Assembly: GCA_030737875.1 (NCBI GenBank)
Contig: CM060924.1
Span: forward strand, 149,166,197-149,230,196
Direction: 5' to 3'
DNA: 64,000 nucleotides
DNA from: Allium sativum
Taxonomy: Eukaryota; Streptophyta; Magnoliopsida; Asparagales; Amaryllidaceae
Part shown: piece by piece, positions 36,901 through 47,665 of the stretch
Layout: every line of letters begins with the position of its first letter
Numbering within the stretch: the stretch's first letter is position 1
Position numbers and translations under genes: made by a program
Notes under the pieces: model-generated
What the model saw: the letters and a program-made list of their open reading frames with translations, nothing else
Told to the model about the DNA's origin: nothing
Database searches by the model: none

Positions 36901-38961
36901 TTAGGGGAAAAACAGCGCCAGTGCCACGGCACGACCTGAAACGTCGTTTAATTAGATATGGCCATTTTTAAATAAATAAAAATGGCGAAAAATCGTTATA
37001 AAATATTATAAGCAACACCAGTTGAAAATAAACCAATTGGGCTTGAATTGTTTGATATTTGATGGTTGTATGTGTTTGACGTGAAAATAACACTAAATAA
37101 CTGAAAGGTGGATGTCGAATAATATAACCATAAAAAGAATCGATTTAAATTCTAATGACGTGAATTATTTGAAAAGGCCGAGCTAACCCTCATTTCAAAT
37201 AATTTATCGAGCGATTCGAATTGAAAAATGCAAAGACGATTCAAGACCGACGATCTTCGTATCGGTTGGATGGGCGCTACTGAGGTTCCTGACTGGAGTA
37301 GCTACCGGAAGGGGATGGAAGTAGTGGCCGTCTGAACGTATGTGTTGATTGTACGGGTTTGCGAGGAATTGACGCCTCCGGTTTCGTTCAGACCCAGGAC
37401 GGACTTGTAAATGGACTGTGTGTCTGACATTGGATTTTGTTCTATACTGATTGATCTCTGTTAAATATATATCTGTTTGGCGGCGGAGAATTTATTCCTT
37501 TGCTTAACGCCCTTCTCTGAGACGTACGAGCTCAGAGGTTATATATCGATGGAAATCAATCGTATGGAGGGTACTGCCTATGTGGCATGCCAAGATGCTG
37601 TGATCAAGGCTTCTGTTGCAAAGAAAAGTCTTGTGGATGATGATCAAAGCAAGGTCTACGTGGCCTGGCTTTGTGTATTTCGTAGATTCGCGAGCCTCAC
37701 ACCCCGGTATGAGTTGAAAACGGGATACGGACCGTTGGGAGAGCACGACGTTTCTTTCTAGCTATGGTGGTGTCAGTGACTTACCAGCCCTGACATATAT
37801 ATCCACTTTTCACCTTTGTGGTTGTTGGAATGCGAGGCGCCTCGATTATAGGTCTGTAAGGACCGGGAAACGTGTGTTCAGGAATAACCAATCCTCTAAC
37901 GTAAGTGAGGACCGGCCCAGCCGCATCCAGGGGTTGCCCAGAGTGTGTAGTCCCGAGGCATTTTCTAGAGTGTCTCGAAGCGGAGAGGAGCTTGCCCCTT
38001 GCCTCGACTCATGACGGAAATCCAATTTCCAATACGAAATAACGGACTTGATTGTAGAACTAGTATGGAGACATAATAGATGGTAGCTATGCCGCCTATG
38101 ATTGATATTTATGATGCTATTCGTTTTTGAAACATATATGCACTTGTAATAATATCAAATGATTTTGCTTTATACGTATCAAGCATATTTGGCCCTTATA
38201 AGGTAAAACTCTATCCTCCGGCTTGCATTGCATTGTATGATGGGACCTGAGTCTTATACTGGCTTCATTCTTTTCAAAAGCATTGCGTTGTTTTTATAAG
38301 TATTTACTTTGTTTTAAATGCACTAGCAATCACTGGAGTAAACCCATTCCACGAAAGTGGCGTGGTCCTATGATTTGCTATTTACTGTTGTTTAACTGTT
38401 AAATAGATTCCTCATACCAGTCCCCATGACTGACTCGTTGTTTGTTTCACTTTGCAAACGCGGGTGCCCTTATTTTCACACGGGCAGCCTAGTACACAGG
38501 TGACAGGTGGTTTTTGGTTCTGCACTGCTACATAGAGTGCATTTTTGGCTCATGGCGAGGCTGACTTCACAGAGATGACTTTGACATTTTCCGCCATTAC
38601 TGTACTTATGTTATGATTCCGCCACTGGCGATGCAGACTGATTTGCTTTCCGTCTTTCTCTCTATATGAATATGTATTCCACCTTCGGCGATGTAGACTG
38701 ACCCCCTTATTATGTCTCACAGCATGTATGTATTCCGCCTCTGGCGATGATGACTGATCACTTTCCTTTTATTTACTAAGTATATCCCACGTTATGCTAT
38801 TCTGATATTCCTACATGTTGTGATTCCGCTGTCATATCCATGTAAAATTATTTTATTTATTGTTTCTGCTATTATCTGTACTCTGCTATGATGATTAATG
38901 TGTTATTTCCCAATGATTATCCTTAATACCGCCCCTCGGATTTTGGGATCGTCACATATTG

Positions 38962-40536
38962 CCAGAAAATAGGACATGTCACCGGAAAATTCGGTACATC
39001 TGGATGTGCACTTAGCACTTAAACAGTGTATCGAGTTGATTTATGAAGTCAGTATTTAGAGCATGGCTTCTTGCGTTAAGCACTTTAATATTTGAAATTC
39101 AATCTGGAAAATTTAAAATGAATAAGTTATTTGATGCTAGTTATGATTTATTGGTGCGAAACCATATTTTTGGAGCTATGAAAAAAACAAAAGAGGATGC
39201 TCAGATGATGAAGCAGATAGCATTGCTGATTGCTTTAGTTATTTTATTTTAATTTTTCTCCCCTCCTTTTTTAACATTGGATTAAGCTTGAATACCGATT
39301 CCAATTCATGTACAAGAGTCAGGCTTCTGATGTTCCTTTTTTAAGAAAGTGTCAGCATCTGATGGTCCTCGTGATTAGCTTTCATTCTATGCTTTCCTTG
39401 TTTCTTCTATACTGGTTGTATTGTCTTGGTACAGTGGACTAAGCCGGCTATATGTTCTATGCTAGTTCTTCTGCCTGCTTTAAAATGCGGAGTTAGTAGC
39501 ATGTGGCTCCTGAATTTGCTTAAAAATAAAGAAAGCCAAGTAATCACTAAAGGATATAAATGATACAAAACGACGTATATGGTAAAGTTTGGTGGTAAAG
39601 TTGGCACAATTTTCTCATTTCATGGTAATTAATATTTTATCAATCTTTGTCAAGTATGATTGTTAATTGATGGGTTTTGAGTTATGGAAAATTTTGAACC
39701 ATTGAAGATCACTATAAATTTGGATGTAATTTTCTATTCATGATTAATGTCTAATTTCTATTCAAATATATAAGTATCAAATTTTGTTATTTTCATGTTG
39801 TAAAACGTAGTTTCTTTGTTCTAACTATTTTTAGATCTCAATCTATGTACACGGATATTTTTCCTTATGTTCACATGTGATGCTCTCTGTACTATTGGTT
39901 CATGCTACACAGTCTTCAAGAAAATTAGATTTGTCAATTGAAATAAGTAAGATTAACTAACATAATTAGACAATAAAATTAAGTTTAAATTCTGAAAATT
40001 AATTTAACTTGGTGAGAGATTTTGCAAAGATAATGGCACATAAAAATGTTCGTAACCATTCGCTACATATACACAAACATACATAAACTTATATTCCTGA
40101 CATGTTGGAGGGAGATTCAAAGGAGTAAGTCATGGAGAGTGATTTTACAGGGAATTGTCTAAAAAAGGAAAATAAGTGCAATAATGCTGATAAAAAGGAT
40201 TTGGGTATCAAATTTTGCTATTATGATTTGATAAAAGATGCATCTTTTGAAGTTCACTAATTTGCTTTGGTTGATAATCATCTTTTAGCAGTTTCTTTAT
40301 GCAATATATGGAAGTTTTTCTCAATAATAGTTAAGCCAGTATGCTAGTGTGAACATCTGTTCTATATCCTTTACCTTGGCTTATATATGTCTGAAATCTT
40401 TTTTTTTGGGAAGTTATATATGTCTGCATAGTTTATTTAGAAAGAAATTACATGTGTATAATTTAAACGACTATTTGTTTTATCTTAATGATCAATTTTT
40501 ATGCGCTCCTTTCTTTATATGATGTTGATGTTTCAG
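38962..40536 (+). other. CACTA interior, coding-like pieces undecided
   Basis: Open stretches near 38975-39050 and 39043-39252 have protein-like composition. The second encodes 69 residues containing KLFDASYDLLVRNHIFGAMK. They could be exons upstream of the set at 40537-42918, but I could not place unambiguous splice sites. The remainder is AT-rich and intron-like. Confidence 0.3.
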
Positions 40537-41375
40537 GTAATATACAAAGAAGTTTAAAGGGTGCAGAGCTTGGTTTGTGGCTCCTTTCTCTATACGACAT
40601 ACTGGTAAGATATTAGAAAATAATCATTTGAGGATTCATTATGTTTTTTGGCTACTGTTTTTTTTTTAATTACTAAACATATCCACTTAAAAAAATAGTT
40701 CTCATGGAGATTAGCAAGGATGAATAAAAGCACAATCTGTGACAATCTATTTTAAATATTGGCTAATTCTATTTCAATCCACCTTTTTAGTTAGTAGCCC
40801 CCCTTAAAAAAATAAAAATTTAATGACAATAGTACCCTTAAGAAGTTATCTTCTCATCTGCTCTGAATACAACGTAAAACTCTACTATCTCTGAAAACAT
40901 CCAAACTCTAAAACCCTAGATTTCAAATTGCTGAAGGAAAATTTCATTTGCAAAGAAGAATATAATAGATTTTGAAGGAGAAGATGATTCATTGTCGCAA
41001 TCACAACAGAAAATAGAAAATACATACAAATTTATCGTTTTTTCTCTTAATTTTCAAGTACAGCCGATGCATAACGAATTGGTGATTTTATACAAAACCA
41101 CAATGGATGCACACTAGGAAACAACACGAACCTAGAAAGAAAAGAGCGGGGAATTGATGACAAACATGAAAAGGCCGTGCGCAGTAAATGAACATACCAC
41201 GCACGCATGCTACGTGGTTTTCGTACAATCCACACAAATGATAGACATGTAAGACTACATGCATAAGAAATAACTATAGATAAAAAAAAGTGTTCAACAA
41301 AATAGGTTTCGATAGCTTTTGGACAAATTTAAAGCCAACAAAAATGTTATCACATAGTGTATTTGAAATGAGTTT

Positions 41376-41558
41376 TTGCTGGTTACAGCAAAAACCTAGA
41401 AGAGGCGTGGAAACAATATTTTCCACGCAGATGCACTGCGTGGGAAAAATAGTTTCCACACAGTGATTCTGCATGGAAAATATTGTTTCCACGCAGTGCA
41501 TCTACGTGGATATCATACATTCCACGCCCCCTTCCATCTTGTTGCTGTAAACAGCAAC
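41376..41558. repeat. Fold-back with nested inverted repeats
   Basis: Outer arms at 41376-41410 and 41522-41558 (TTGCTGGTTACAGCA against TTGCTGTTTACAGCA, then GGCGTGG) enclose inner arms. The inner arms carry GTGGAAACAATATTTTCCAC and the CAGATGCACTGCGTGG block (41405-41442 against 41472-41510). The whole segment can form a long, nearly paired hairpin if transcribed. Confidence 0.8.
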
Positions 41559-41767
41559 ACCCAAAATCGATAATCCAAGCTTTGCCCCCAATCACCAATT
41601 TTAAAATCGATAATCCAAGCATCTGCGCGCGATGACGATCAAGATGCTACTTGTGTTGGAGAAGAGGAACACGTTTGAATTTCAAATGGGATTAAGTGAA
41701 CGTGATTGATTGTTGACAGAGAAGAAGCAAATTGATTTATGAATGTGAAGGGCAATTGTGGAAAAAG

Positions 41768-41850
41768 CGGGGGGGCGGGGGGGGGGGGGGAGCTACTAAC
41801 TAAATTTCTGGGTATGCAAGGATATTTTTTGGGGGGGGAGGGGGGGGCTA
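41768..41850. repeat. G-run cluster near Mutator element end
   Basis: Two separate blocks of long G runs lie within 85 bp of the right end (GCGGGGGGGCGGGG..., then GGGGGGGGAGGGGGGG). The left end has only a single C run (40797-40804). Length slippage is likely, and strand-specific G-quadruplex formation is possible. Confidence 0.7.
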
Positions 41851-41893
41851 CTACTCAAATTTTTGGGTTGAAATAGAATTAGCCTTAAACATT

Positions 41894-43424
41894 TTACCAT
41901 ATAACATATAGGTTTAATGACAGAGTCGAAAAACTAATAAAAAATTAAAGAATTTTCTCTTCTTGAGAAACCCAAAATTTTGTTCTCTTTTCATCTTTAT
42001 ACAATACTTTGTAGTTTTCTTACATGTTCTTGATTATAGTTTGTATTTTATAACAGTTATCTTCATAATTTATATATTTTATTATTATGCTTTCTCTAAT
42101 GCCAGCACATTGTGTATGCACAGTTAAAAAATTATATTATAATCTCATGTATATTAACTCAGGTGAATAAGTTATTGAATGATGTTAATGGCCTAAGCGC
42201 GGAAGGTCCTGAGGCACATCAAGTTGAAGCAGCCTTTGTTGAAACTGTATTGTGTGTGAAATTTCACATACATGTTTTCTAAATGTACTATGTTTAGAGG
42301 AGGAATGTTGTTAATTTGCAAGATTTTTGCAGGCCTAAGTCTAATTCACACCCCCAAGATATGCTTCTTAAACTTCTGAAAGAAAATAAATTTGCTGAAG
42401 AAGCTAAAATTTGTTATCTTTTTGTGTTTAAATTGGCGTTATCGAAACTTAAGTGCTCTCTTGATGAATGGTCTTGTACATGAGTTAAGTGAGGTAATGG
42501 GCTTTATTCTTTATTCTTTATTATTGAAGAACTTGAACTCTGTTAGCTGATAAATGCTCTATTTTTCTTCTGGGCATTGTCTTGCAAGTTGCATATTGCA
42601 TGTGTAGTTTATTTGATTTAGGTGAACAATAGTGGATAGAATCAGACAAAACTGAGCTACACAACTAACGTCACTACTTACAATTAGCATACATTATTTG
42701 GGTGATATCGTTGTTACTTGTTTCTATACTAAGTGAGCTTTGTGAACTTTATTTATTTTACCAAAAAATCTTCATGATGTATTTATTTTGTATAGGAAGC
42801 TTCCTTAAATGCGATGAATGATGAGCTTCCCGGAATTCAAGAACAGGTTTATTATGGCAAAATAACGTCAAAGACCGATGTGCTGGAAAAGTTTTTGTCT
42901 GAAAGTGGTCATAAATGATATAACCCACGACAGCGAAACTGTGTTAGGACTTAGGAAAATGTAGTTTATTGGCATTCCACAAGAAGTAAGCTTCATTATA
43001 TATAAATTGCAACTTCTTTTTTAGTAGGTTGATGCATGATTTTTTTTCATCTTCTACTGTTCAGCTGTTGATGATCTAAGGCGAGTGACACATCAAGCCA
43101 GTGCAACTTCTTCCTCCGCCTTATTTTCCACAAAGGCTTTCCATACATTTGTGTCTATATTCAGGTTTATATTCCTTCCATGTTTCAGGTGTCACACTTG
43201 TATCCTTATTCATACTTTTGTTCGTTTATATCTTACTGTCATCTTTATTGAAATAGATTCATCCACGTTTCGGATTTGGAAAATCGCTTTGTGATTTGAA
43301 TTTTGTTTCACTTATAAATCTACATGTCAAATGGCTAAATATCCAAAGCAATTATATTAAAAAATATTTCTTGTGAATATTATTAATAAATAGTTAATTA
43401 GTTTAATAATATTTCTTATTGCAG
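41894..43424 (+). other. CACTA interior: introns and exon remnants
   Basis: Apart from the exons listed at 42163-42918, this is AT-rich non-coding sequence. The ORF at 43085-43294 has no recognisable product. 42919-43424 would be a 3' region of one transcript and the intron before the exon at 43425. Confidence 0.4.
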
Positions 43425-43529
43425 GTTAAGAAAAATCTGAAGGTGAAAATTACAAGAACAATGGTTTGGAAGACGGCACATAAAAATAAGAAATCTGGAC
43501 AAGTTATTTCATCTGCAGCAAAATCCTAT
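43425..43529 (+). pseudogene. Exon resembling TNPA/Ptta-type transposase
   Basis: An exactly 35-codon stretch is bounded by TTGCAG| and |GTAAGT and is open throughout. It includes ITRTMVWKTAHKNKKSGQ. The pattern of Thr/Ser-x-x-x-Trp, a few residues, then His-basic-Lys-x-Gly resembles the conserved core of plant Ptta/En/Spm (Transposase_24) proteins, the TNPA-like partner in CACTA elements. Its position near the right end of the element and its rightward direction agree. The copia element sits in the following intron. A possible last exon is 50059-50112 (GTAG|GATACC... to a TGA). The family match is by eye only. Confidence 0.4.
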
Positions 43530-43718
43530 GTAAGTTTTTTTTACCGAACTTAGTCACTTTAGAAGTGAATAATCCTAGTGCATATACTTTTCCATTGAAA
43601 ATCAAAATGTCATTTTACCTTTCCAAGTAAATTTCTAAAAGAGAAAACTTCAGGCTATGGAAAATTTTGAATAATTCTTTGTTAACTAAAGTTAAGACAG
43701 ATACTAGAGGCATGAGTA

Positions 43719-43932
43719 AATCAGAATTTGCAGTGAAGATTGTTTTGATTTTTATTTCAATAGAATGATTCTTGAACAATTGTAATAACAGAACGTTGAA
43801 TACAAAACAGTGGGCTAAGTTATATATATAGCCGCACTGTAAACAAAGAACGTTTGTAATAAAATACATGGGCCAAGCCCAGCCCAGTACGAAGTGAATA
43901 AGATAAGTGGCTGTGATCTGTTATCTTCATTA
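43719..43932 (-). repeat. Copia 3' LTR
   Basis: This 214-bp LTR is preceded on the minus strand by the polypurine tract TTTGAGGGTGGG (43933-43944). It carries the same TATATATATAAC box as the 5' copy. Confidence 0.96.
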
Positions 43933-43967
43933 CCCACCCTCAAATGCAACTAGGGTTTTCCATCTTC

Positions 43968-44419
43968 CTATTTCTCTCCGCCGCCATCGATTACACATAA
44001 TTCCTCTCTCAATCTCTGGAAATTTCTGGCGGAGAGGGCTTTTGTCAATACATCAGCCTTCTGGTAGTAAGCGGGTACATGATTCACATCTAGTTTCCCA
44101 GCGAGTGTCTGTTCACGTACGAAGTAGAGATCGATCTCGATATGCTTCGTGCGTGCGTGTTGAACGGGATGTGCTGAGAGAGACATAGTGCTCATATTAT
44201 CGCACCAAATTGTAGGCTTTCTGCTGGATTGGAACCCTAGCTCTTTGGTCAACGAATTAATCCATATAATTTCAGCTGCTGTGCTTGCCACGGATCGATA
44301 CTCAGCTTCGGTGCTAGAACGCGAAATCGTTGCTTGCCTCTTTGAACATCAGGAAATCGGATTCGGCCCATGTAGATGCAATAACCTGATGTTGATCATC
44401 TATCGTCCGGATCTGAAGC
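43968..44419 (-). pseudogene. Copia RNase H region, broken
   Basis: The C-terminal 107 residues (43968-44291) include WCDNMSTMSLSAHPVQHARTKHIEID and DVLTKAL-type motifs of copia RNase H, and end near the polypurine tract. Between them and the polymerase ORF the frame has stops at 44420-44422, 44396-44398 and 44349-44351 and a one-base loss near 44361. Compared with the family, all three stops look like G:C to A:T changes. The catalytic centre falls in this damaged part, so the enzyme cannot be made from this copy. Confidence 0.9.
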
Positions 44420-47400
44420 CTAGTCAGCATCACTGTAAGCTTGTAGATTAATTTCTTTGCTTTTTATTAACCTTAAGCCATGATCTAAAGTACCTTTTAA
44501 ATAACGTAATATTCTTTTGATGGCACGCCATTGTTCATTTAAGGGATTGTGCATAAATTGTGAAACCTTATTTACACTGTAGCAAATTTCTGGCCTCGTG
44601 ACAGTGACATATTGCAATGCCCCGACTATGCTTCTGTAGAATTTTGCATCACTGATCGCTTCACCTTTGTGTTTAGATAATCTTAAGTTTGTAGTCATGG
44701 GTGTAGGTAGAGGATTTGCCTTTTCCATTTTAGCTCGAACCAGAATCTCTAAAATGTATTTTCTTTGAGATAGAATAATTTCATCCTTAGATTTTTGTAA
44801 AATCTGAATACCTAGAAAATAGTTTATATTCCCCATGTCCTTTATGGAGAATGTGTCACTGATGTGCTTTATGATAATGCTAATTTCTTCATCATTATTT
44901 CCAGTTATGAGAATGTCATCAACGTACACCAGTATGAATATCATGTTATCACCTCTTTTTCTAATATGCAATGAATTGTCAGACTTGGCTGTAGTGAACC
45001 CTAAACTTGCAAATGTGTCTTTGAGTTTCTCGTACCATACTCTGGACGCTTGTTTAAGACCATAAATAGCCTTATGTAGTCTGCATACAAATTTTTCTTT
45101 ATTTTCAACCTCATATCCTTCAGGTTGCATCATAAAAACTTCTTCATGTAGATCTGCATTTAGGAATGCATTATGTACATCCAGCTGTTTTATGTTCCAT
45201 TGTTTATGTAAGGCAATAGTTAATACAATTCTGATAGTAGTGGGCTTAACCACTGGAGAGAAAGTCTCTGTAACATCGAATCCAAACTCTTGTGAATATC
45301 CTTTCGCAACGAGTCTGGCTTTGTATTTTTCAATGCTTCCATCAGGCTTTCTTTTCAGTTTATAGGTCCATTTGCATCCAATGATGTTCTTATTCTTGGG
45401 TCTTCCAACTAAACTCCAGGTCTTGTTCTTCAATAATGCATTATACTCTTCTTTCATAGCCATTTTCCAGTTTTCATTACTGACTGCCTCTTTGAAACTG
45501 ATAGGTTCTCCCTCATTCAGACTAACATTATATAACTTTGGTTTAAATATCTCACATTTGGCTCTAGTTAGCATGTGATGTTTGTTCGCCCCAGTTTGTT
45601 GTGCTTGGTCATCTGCATTGTCAGTATTTGCACTGCTTGAATCTTCTGTGTTTGCACTGTTTGTACTGTTAGGTCTTCCACTGTTGTCATCCCTTGTTTG
45701 TCTGCCACTAGACATAGTACCACCTTCATTATGACGCTCACTAATGTCTGTATATCCTTGAGTAGCAATATCATCCTGAAACATACTATTTAGTGAATCT
45801 GATGAGCTGAAGCTTGTTCTGGTACTGGGTACAGTGCAATCATCATCTGTACTCTTCTTTGCTTTCTGATCAGGTTCACTAGCTTTACACTCAGTCAACT
45901 CTGGTGGTGAGATTATCACTTTCTCTGCCCCAGTTATTTTTTTAACTGTTTTGATGTTATTGCCTGCAAAAGGAAATACAGCTTCATTAAACTTCACATG
46001 TCTAGAAACATAAATCATTCCTCTACTATCTAAGCATTTAAAACCTTTTTGATCACTAGCATAGCCTAAGAAAGTGCATGCCGTGGACCTTAAGCTTAAT
46101 TTATGCTTATTGTAGGGTCTGAGATGCGGGAAGCATAAGCATCCAAAGGTTTTTGACTCTAAATAATTTGGTTTAGTTTTATACAGCATTTCATAGGGAC
46201 ATCTTCCATTAAGTATGATAGTGGGTAACCTATTTATTAAGTACACCGATGTTGCAAATGCCTCTGTCCAAAATTTTATTGGCAGAGATGCTTGTGACAT
46301 CAGTGTCAACCCTGTCTCTACGATATGCATGTGTTTTCGCTCAACTAAACCATTTTGTTCAAAAGTGTATGGACACGTAATCCTGTGTTGAATACCTTTG
46401 CTTTCTAAATAATTCTTTAAAGGTTTAAATTCAGACCCCCCATCAGTTTGAAACATTTTGACCATGCAATCAGTTTGCTTTTCTATGTACGTAATAAATT
46501 GCATGGTTACTTTGCAAGCTTCTGACTTGTTTTTGAGAAAGAAAATCCAAGTGTATCTTGTAAATGCATCTACAAAAGAAAGGTAATACCTGTGTCCATG
46601 ATCTGAATTCATGGGTGCTGGACCCCAAAGATCTACTGCAATCAATTCAAGAGGTGCAGTATATATAGTATTGGAGTCATTAAAAGGCAATTTATGACTC
46701 TTGCCAATTTGACAATGTTTACAAATATATGAATCAGGTATGCATTCAAAACTAATATTATTTTCATTTAGCACTTGTTTTACAATTTTCAAATTTGGAT
46801 GACCCAATTTATTATGCCAACATTCAAATTTAGCACCACTGTCAATATGATACACTTCAGCATTATTACAGTAATTTTCTGAACTAGTTCTGTGACCAGA
46901 TTTCACATTGCTGAACTTGTATAAACCCTTGTCCAGTTTACCCTGTAATAAGATGTCTCTACTTAGAATGTCTCTAATAAGGCAACATTTTGGGTGAAAC
47001 TCAAAGTATACTTTGTTGTCATTAGCAAATTGCGATACACTAATTAGATTTTTTGTAATACTGGGTACTCTTAGTAAATTATTGAGATAGGGTCGCCTCT
47101 TAATTCTGATGTACCCACGGCCAACATGAGATATACTTGTCGTCTCACCATTTCCCATACAAATAGTATGCGTACCTGTGTAATTTTTATTGCCAAGGTT
47201 CAGGTTTTGTAGATTGTTGGTCACATGATTCGTAGCACCACTGTCTGGGTGCCAATCGTCCAAACTTGTGTCGTCAATTCTACTATTGTCATCATTGCTG
47301 GATCCTTGAGTTCTTGAACCTTCAACATTGTTTCTAGTTTGATTAATCTGAGCCATATTCACATTAGGACCCCTTTGATTACCCTGACTTTGCTGGCCAG

Positions 47401-47665
47401 TATTGAACTCAGTATTGAACCTAAAATAGCACTTATTTGCCATATTTCCGAATTTTTCACAAATCTGGCACTTAGGCTTGTTATTGTTGTTCCACCCTAT
47501 GCCTCTACCTCTCCCTCTATGATTAGCAGTTCCCCTTTGTGGTTGAATATCTTTTTGATTGGGATTTGCCTTTTGTTGCATCTTGTTTCTTGAAGTAGAG
47601 GCATAGTTAACTGAAAATTCTGGCTGAGATATTCTCCTCTGTTCAATTCTACCCTCGTGTGCCAA
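44420..47665 (-). CDS. Copia polyprotein: zinc knuckle, protease, integrase, RT
   Basis: The ORF is 1081 residues, counted from a TTG; the true frame comes from gag upstream. In order it shows a zinc-knuckle region at 66-79 and the protease Asp-Ser-Gly-Ala at 141-144. The integrase zinc motif has H284, H289, C315 and C318, and the integrase catalytic D345, D408 and E442 are present. A hydrophilic Ser/Asp/Asn-rich linker (about 590-700) follows. The reverse transcriptase has D829 and YVDD at 914-917, and RNase H begins at D1079. In the zinc knuckle (C66, C69, C79) the expected His is Asn74, which should weaken zinc binding. The ORF stops at the tryptophan position that normally follows the AYSDAD motif. 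Polymerase and integrase look intact. Confidence 0.96.
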   Translation of the reverse strand: MAHEGRIEQRRISQPEFSVNYASTSRNKMQQKANPNQKDIQPQRGTANHRGRGRGIGWNNNNKPKCQICEKFGNMANKCYFRFNTEFNTGQQSQGNQRGPNVNMAQINQTRNNVEGSRTQGSSNDDNSRIDDTSLDDWHPDSGATNHVTNNLQNLNLGNKNYTGTHTICMGNGETTSISHVGRGYIRIKRRPYLNNLLRVPSITKNLISVSQFANDNKVYFEFHPKCCLIRDILSRDILLQGKLDKGLYKFSNVKSGHRTSSENYCNNAEVYHIDSGAKFECWHNKLGHPNLKIVKQVLNENNISFECIPDSYICKHCQIGKSHKLPFNDSNTIYTAPLELIAVDLWGPAPMNSDHGHRYYLSFVDAFTRYTWIFFLKNKSEACKVTMQFITYIEKQTDCMVKMFQTDGGSEFKPLKNYLESKGIQHRITCPYTFEQNGLVERKHMHIVETGLTLMSQASLPIKFWTEAFATSVYLINRLPTIILNGRCPYEMLYKTKPNYLESKTFGCLCFPHLRPYNKHKLSLRSTACTFLGYASDQKGFKCLDSRGMIYVSRHVKFNEAVFPFAGNNIKTVKKITGAEKVIISPPELTECKASEPDQKAKKSTDDDCTVPSTRTSFSSSDSLNSMFQDDIATQGYTDISERHNEGGTMSSGRQTRDDNSGRPNSTNSANTEDSSSANTDNADDQAQQTGANKHHMLTRAKCEIFKPKLYNVSLNEGEPISFKEAVSNENWKMAMKEEYNALLKNKTWSLVGRPKNKNIIGCKWTYKLKRKPDGSIEKYKARLVAKGYSQEFGFDVTETFSPVVKPTTIRIVLTIALHKQWNIKQLDVHNAFLNADLHEEVFMMQPEGYEVENKEKFVCRLHKAIYGLKQASRVWYEKLKDTFASLGFTTAKSDNSLHIRKRGDNMIFILVYVDDILITGNNDEEISIIIKHISDTFSIKDMGNINYFLGIQILQKSKDEIILSQRKYILEILVRAKMEKANPLPTPMTTNLRLSKHKGEAISDAKFYRSIVGALQYVTVTRPEICYSVNKVSQFMHNPLNEQWRAIKRILRYLKGTLDHGLRLIKSKEINLQAYSDAD

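Larger units (their letters stand above)
32397..38956 (+). mobile_element. Solo LTR C, 6,560 bp, TSD TATTG
   Basis: It starts TGTAATAACCCGG and ends GGGATCGTCACA, flanked by TATTG at 32392-32396 and 38957-38961. There is no primer site, tract or pol sequence, so it is a single LTR left after recombination. Its start, the dimeric GACGAAAC module (32745 and 32908) and the long block 37440-38240 (GGCGGCGGAGAATTTATTC and following) match LTR A, so A and C are sister families. Inside are an eight-unit 127-bp array, a 71-bp array and a duplicated 36470-36900 block. ORFs inside, such as 37477-37761, are short and lie on both strands of repeat DNA. Confidence 0.92.
40761..41884. mobile_element. Mutator-type non-autonomous element, 1,124 bp
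   Basis: The left end GGCTAATTCTATTTCAATCC and the inverted right end GGCTAATTCTATTTCAACCC match, and similarity continues to the TAGTAGCCCCCC block (about 44 bp). The flanks TTAAATATT (40752-40760) and TTAAACATT (41885-41893) form a 9-bp target duplication with one mismatch, diagnostic for Mutator-like elements. The interior has no transposase. It holds a fold-back near 41376-41558 and G runs near the right end. It lies in an intron-like part of the CACTA interior. Confidence 0.85.
40537..42918 (+). pseudogene. Decayed multi-exon coding remnant in CACTA
   Basis: Four exons fit splice signals and reading phase. 40537-40604 (TTTCAG|...|GTAAGA) encodes ...GAELGLWLLSLYDIL. 42163-42251 (ACTCAG|...|GTGTGT) follows, then 42333-42493 (TTGCAG|...|GTAATG). 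The last, 42796-42918 (TATAG|...), ends in TGA after ...[12 protein letters not shown]. Phases agree between the first three. The third is one base out relative to the fourth, so a single indel near 42410-42440 has broken the frame. The 1.1-kb Mutator-type element sits in the first intron. I do not recognise the protein. It is either a CACTA-encoded protein or a captured host gene fragment. Upstream exons are probably the pieces near 39 kb. Confidence 0.45.

Noticed and set aside
43907..47593. Plus-strand ORFs across the copia element
   Set aside because: They are shadows of the minus-strand gag-pol frame and show no independent features.
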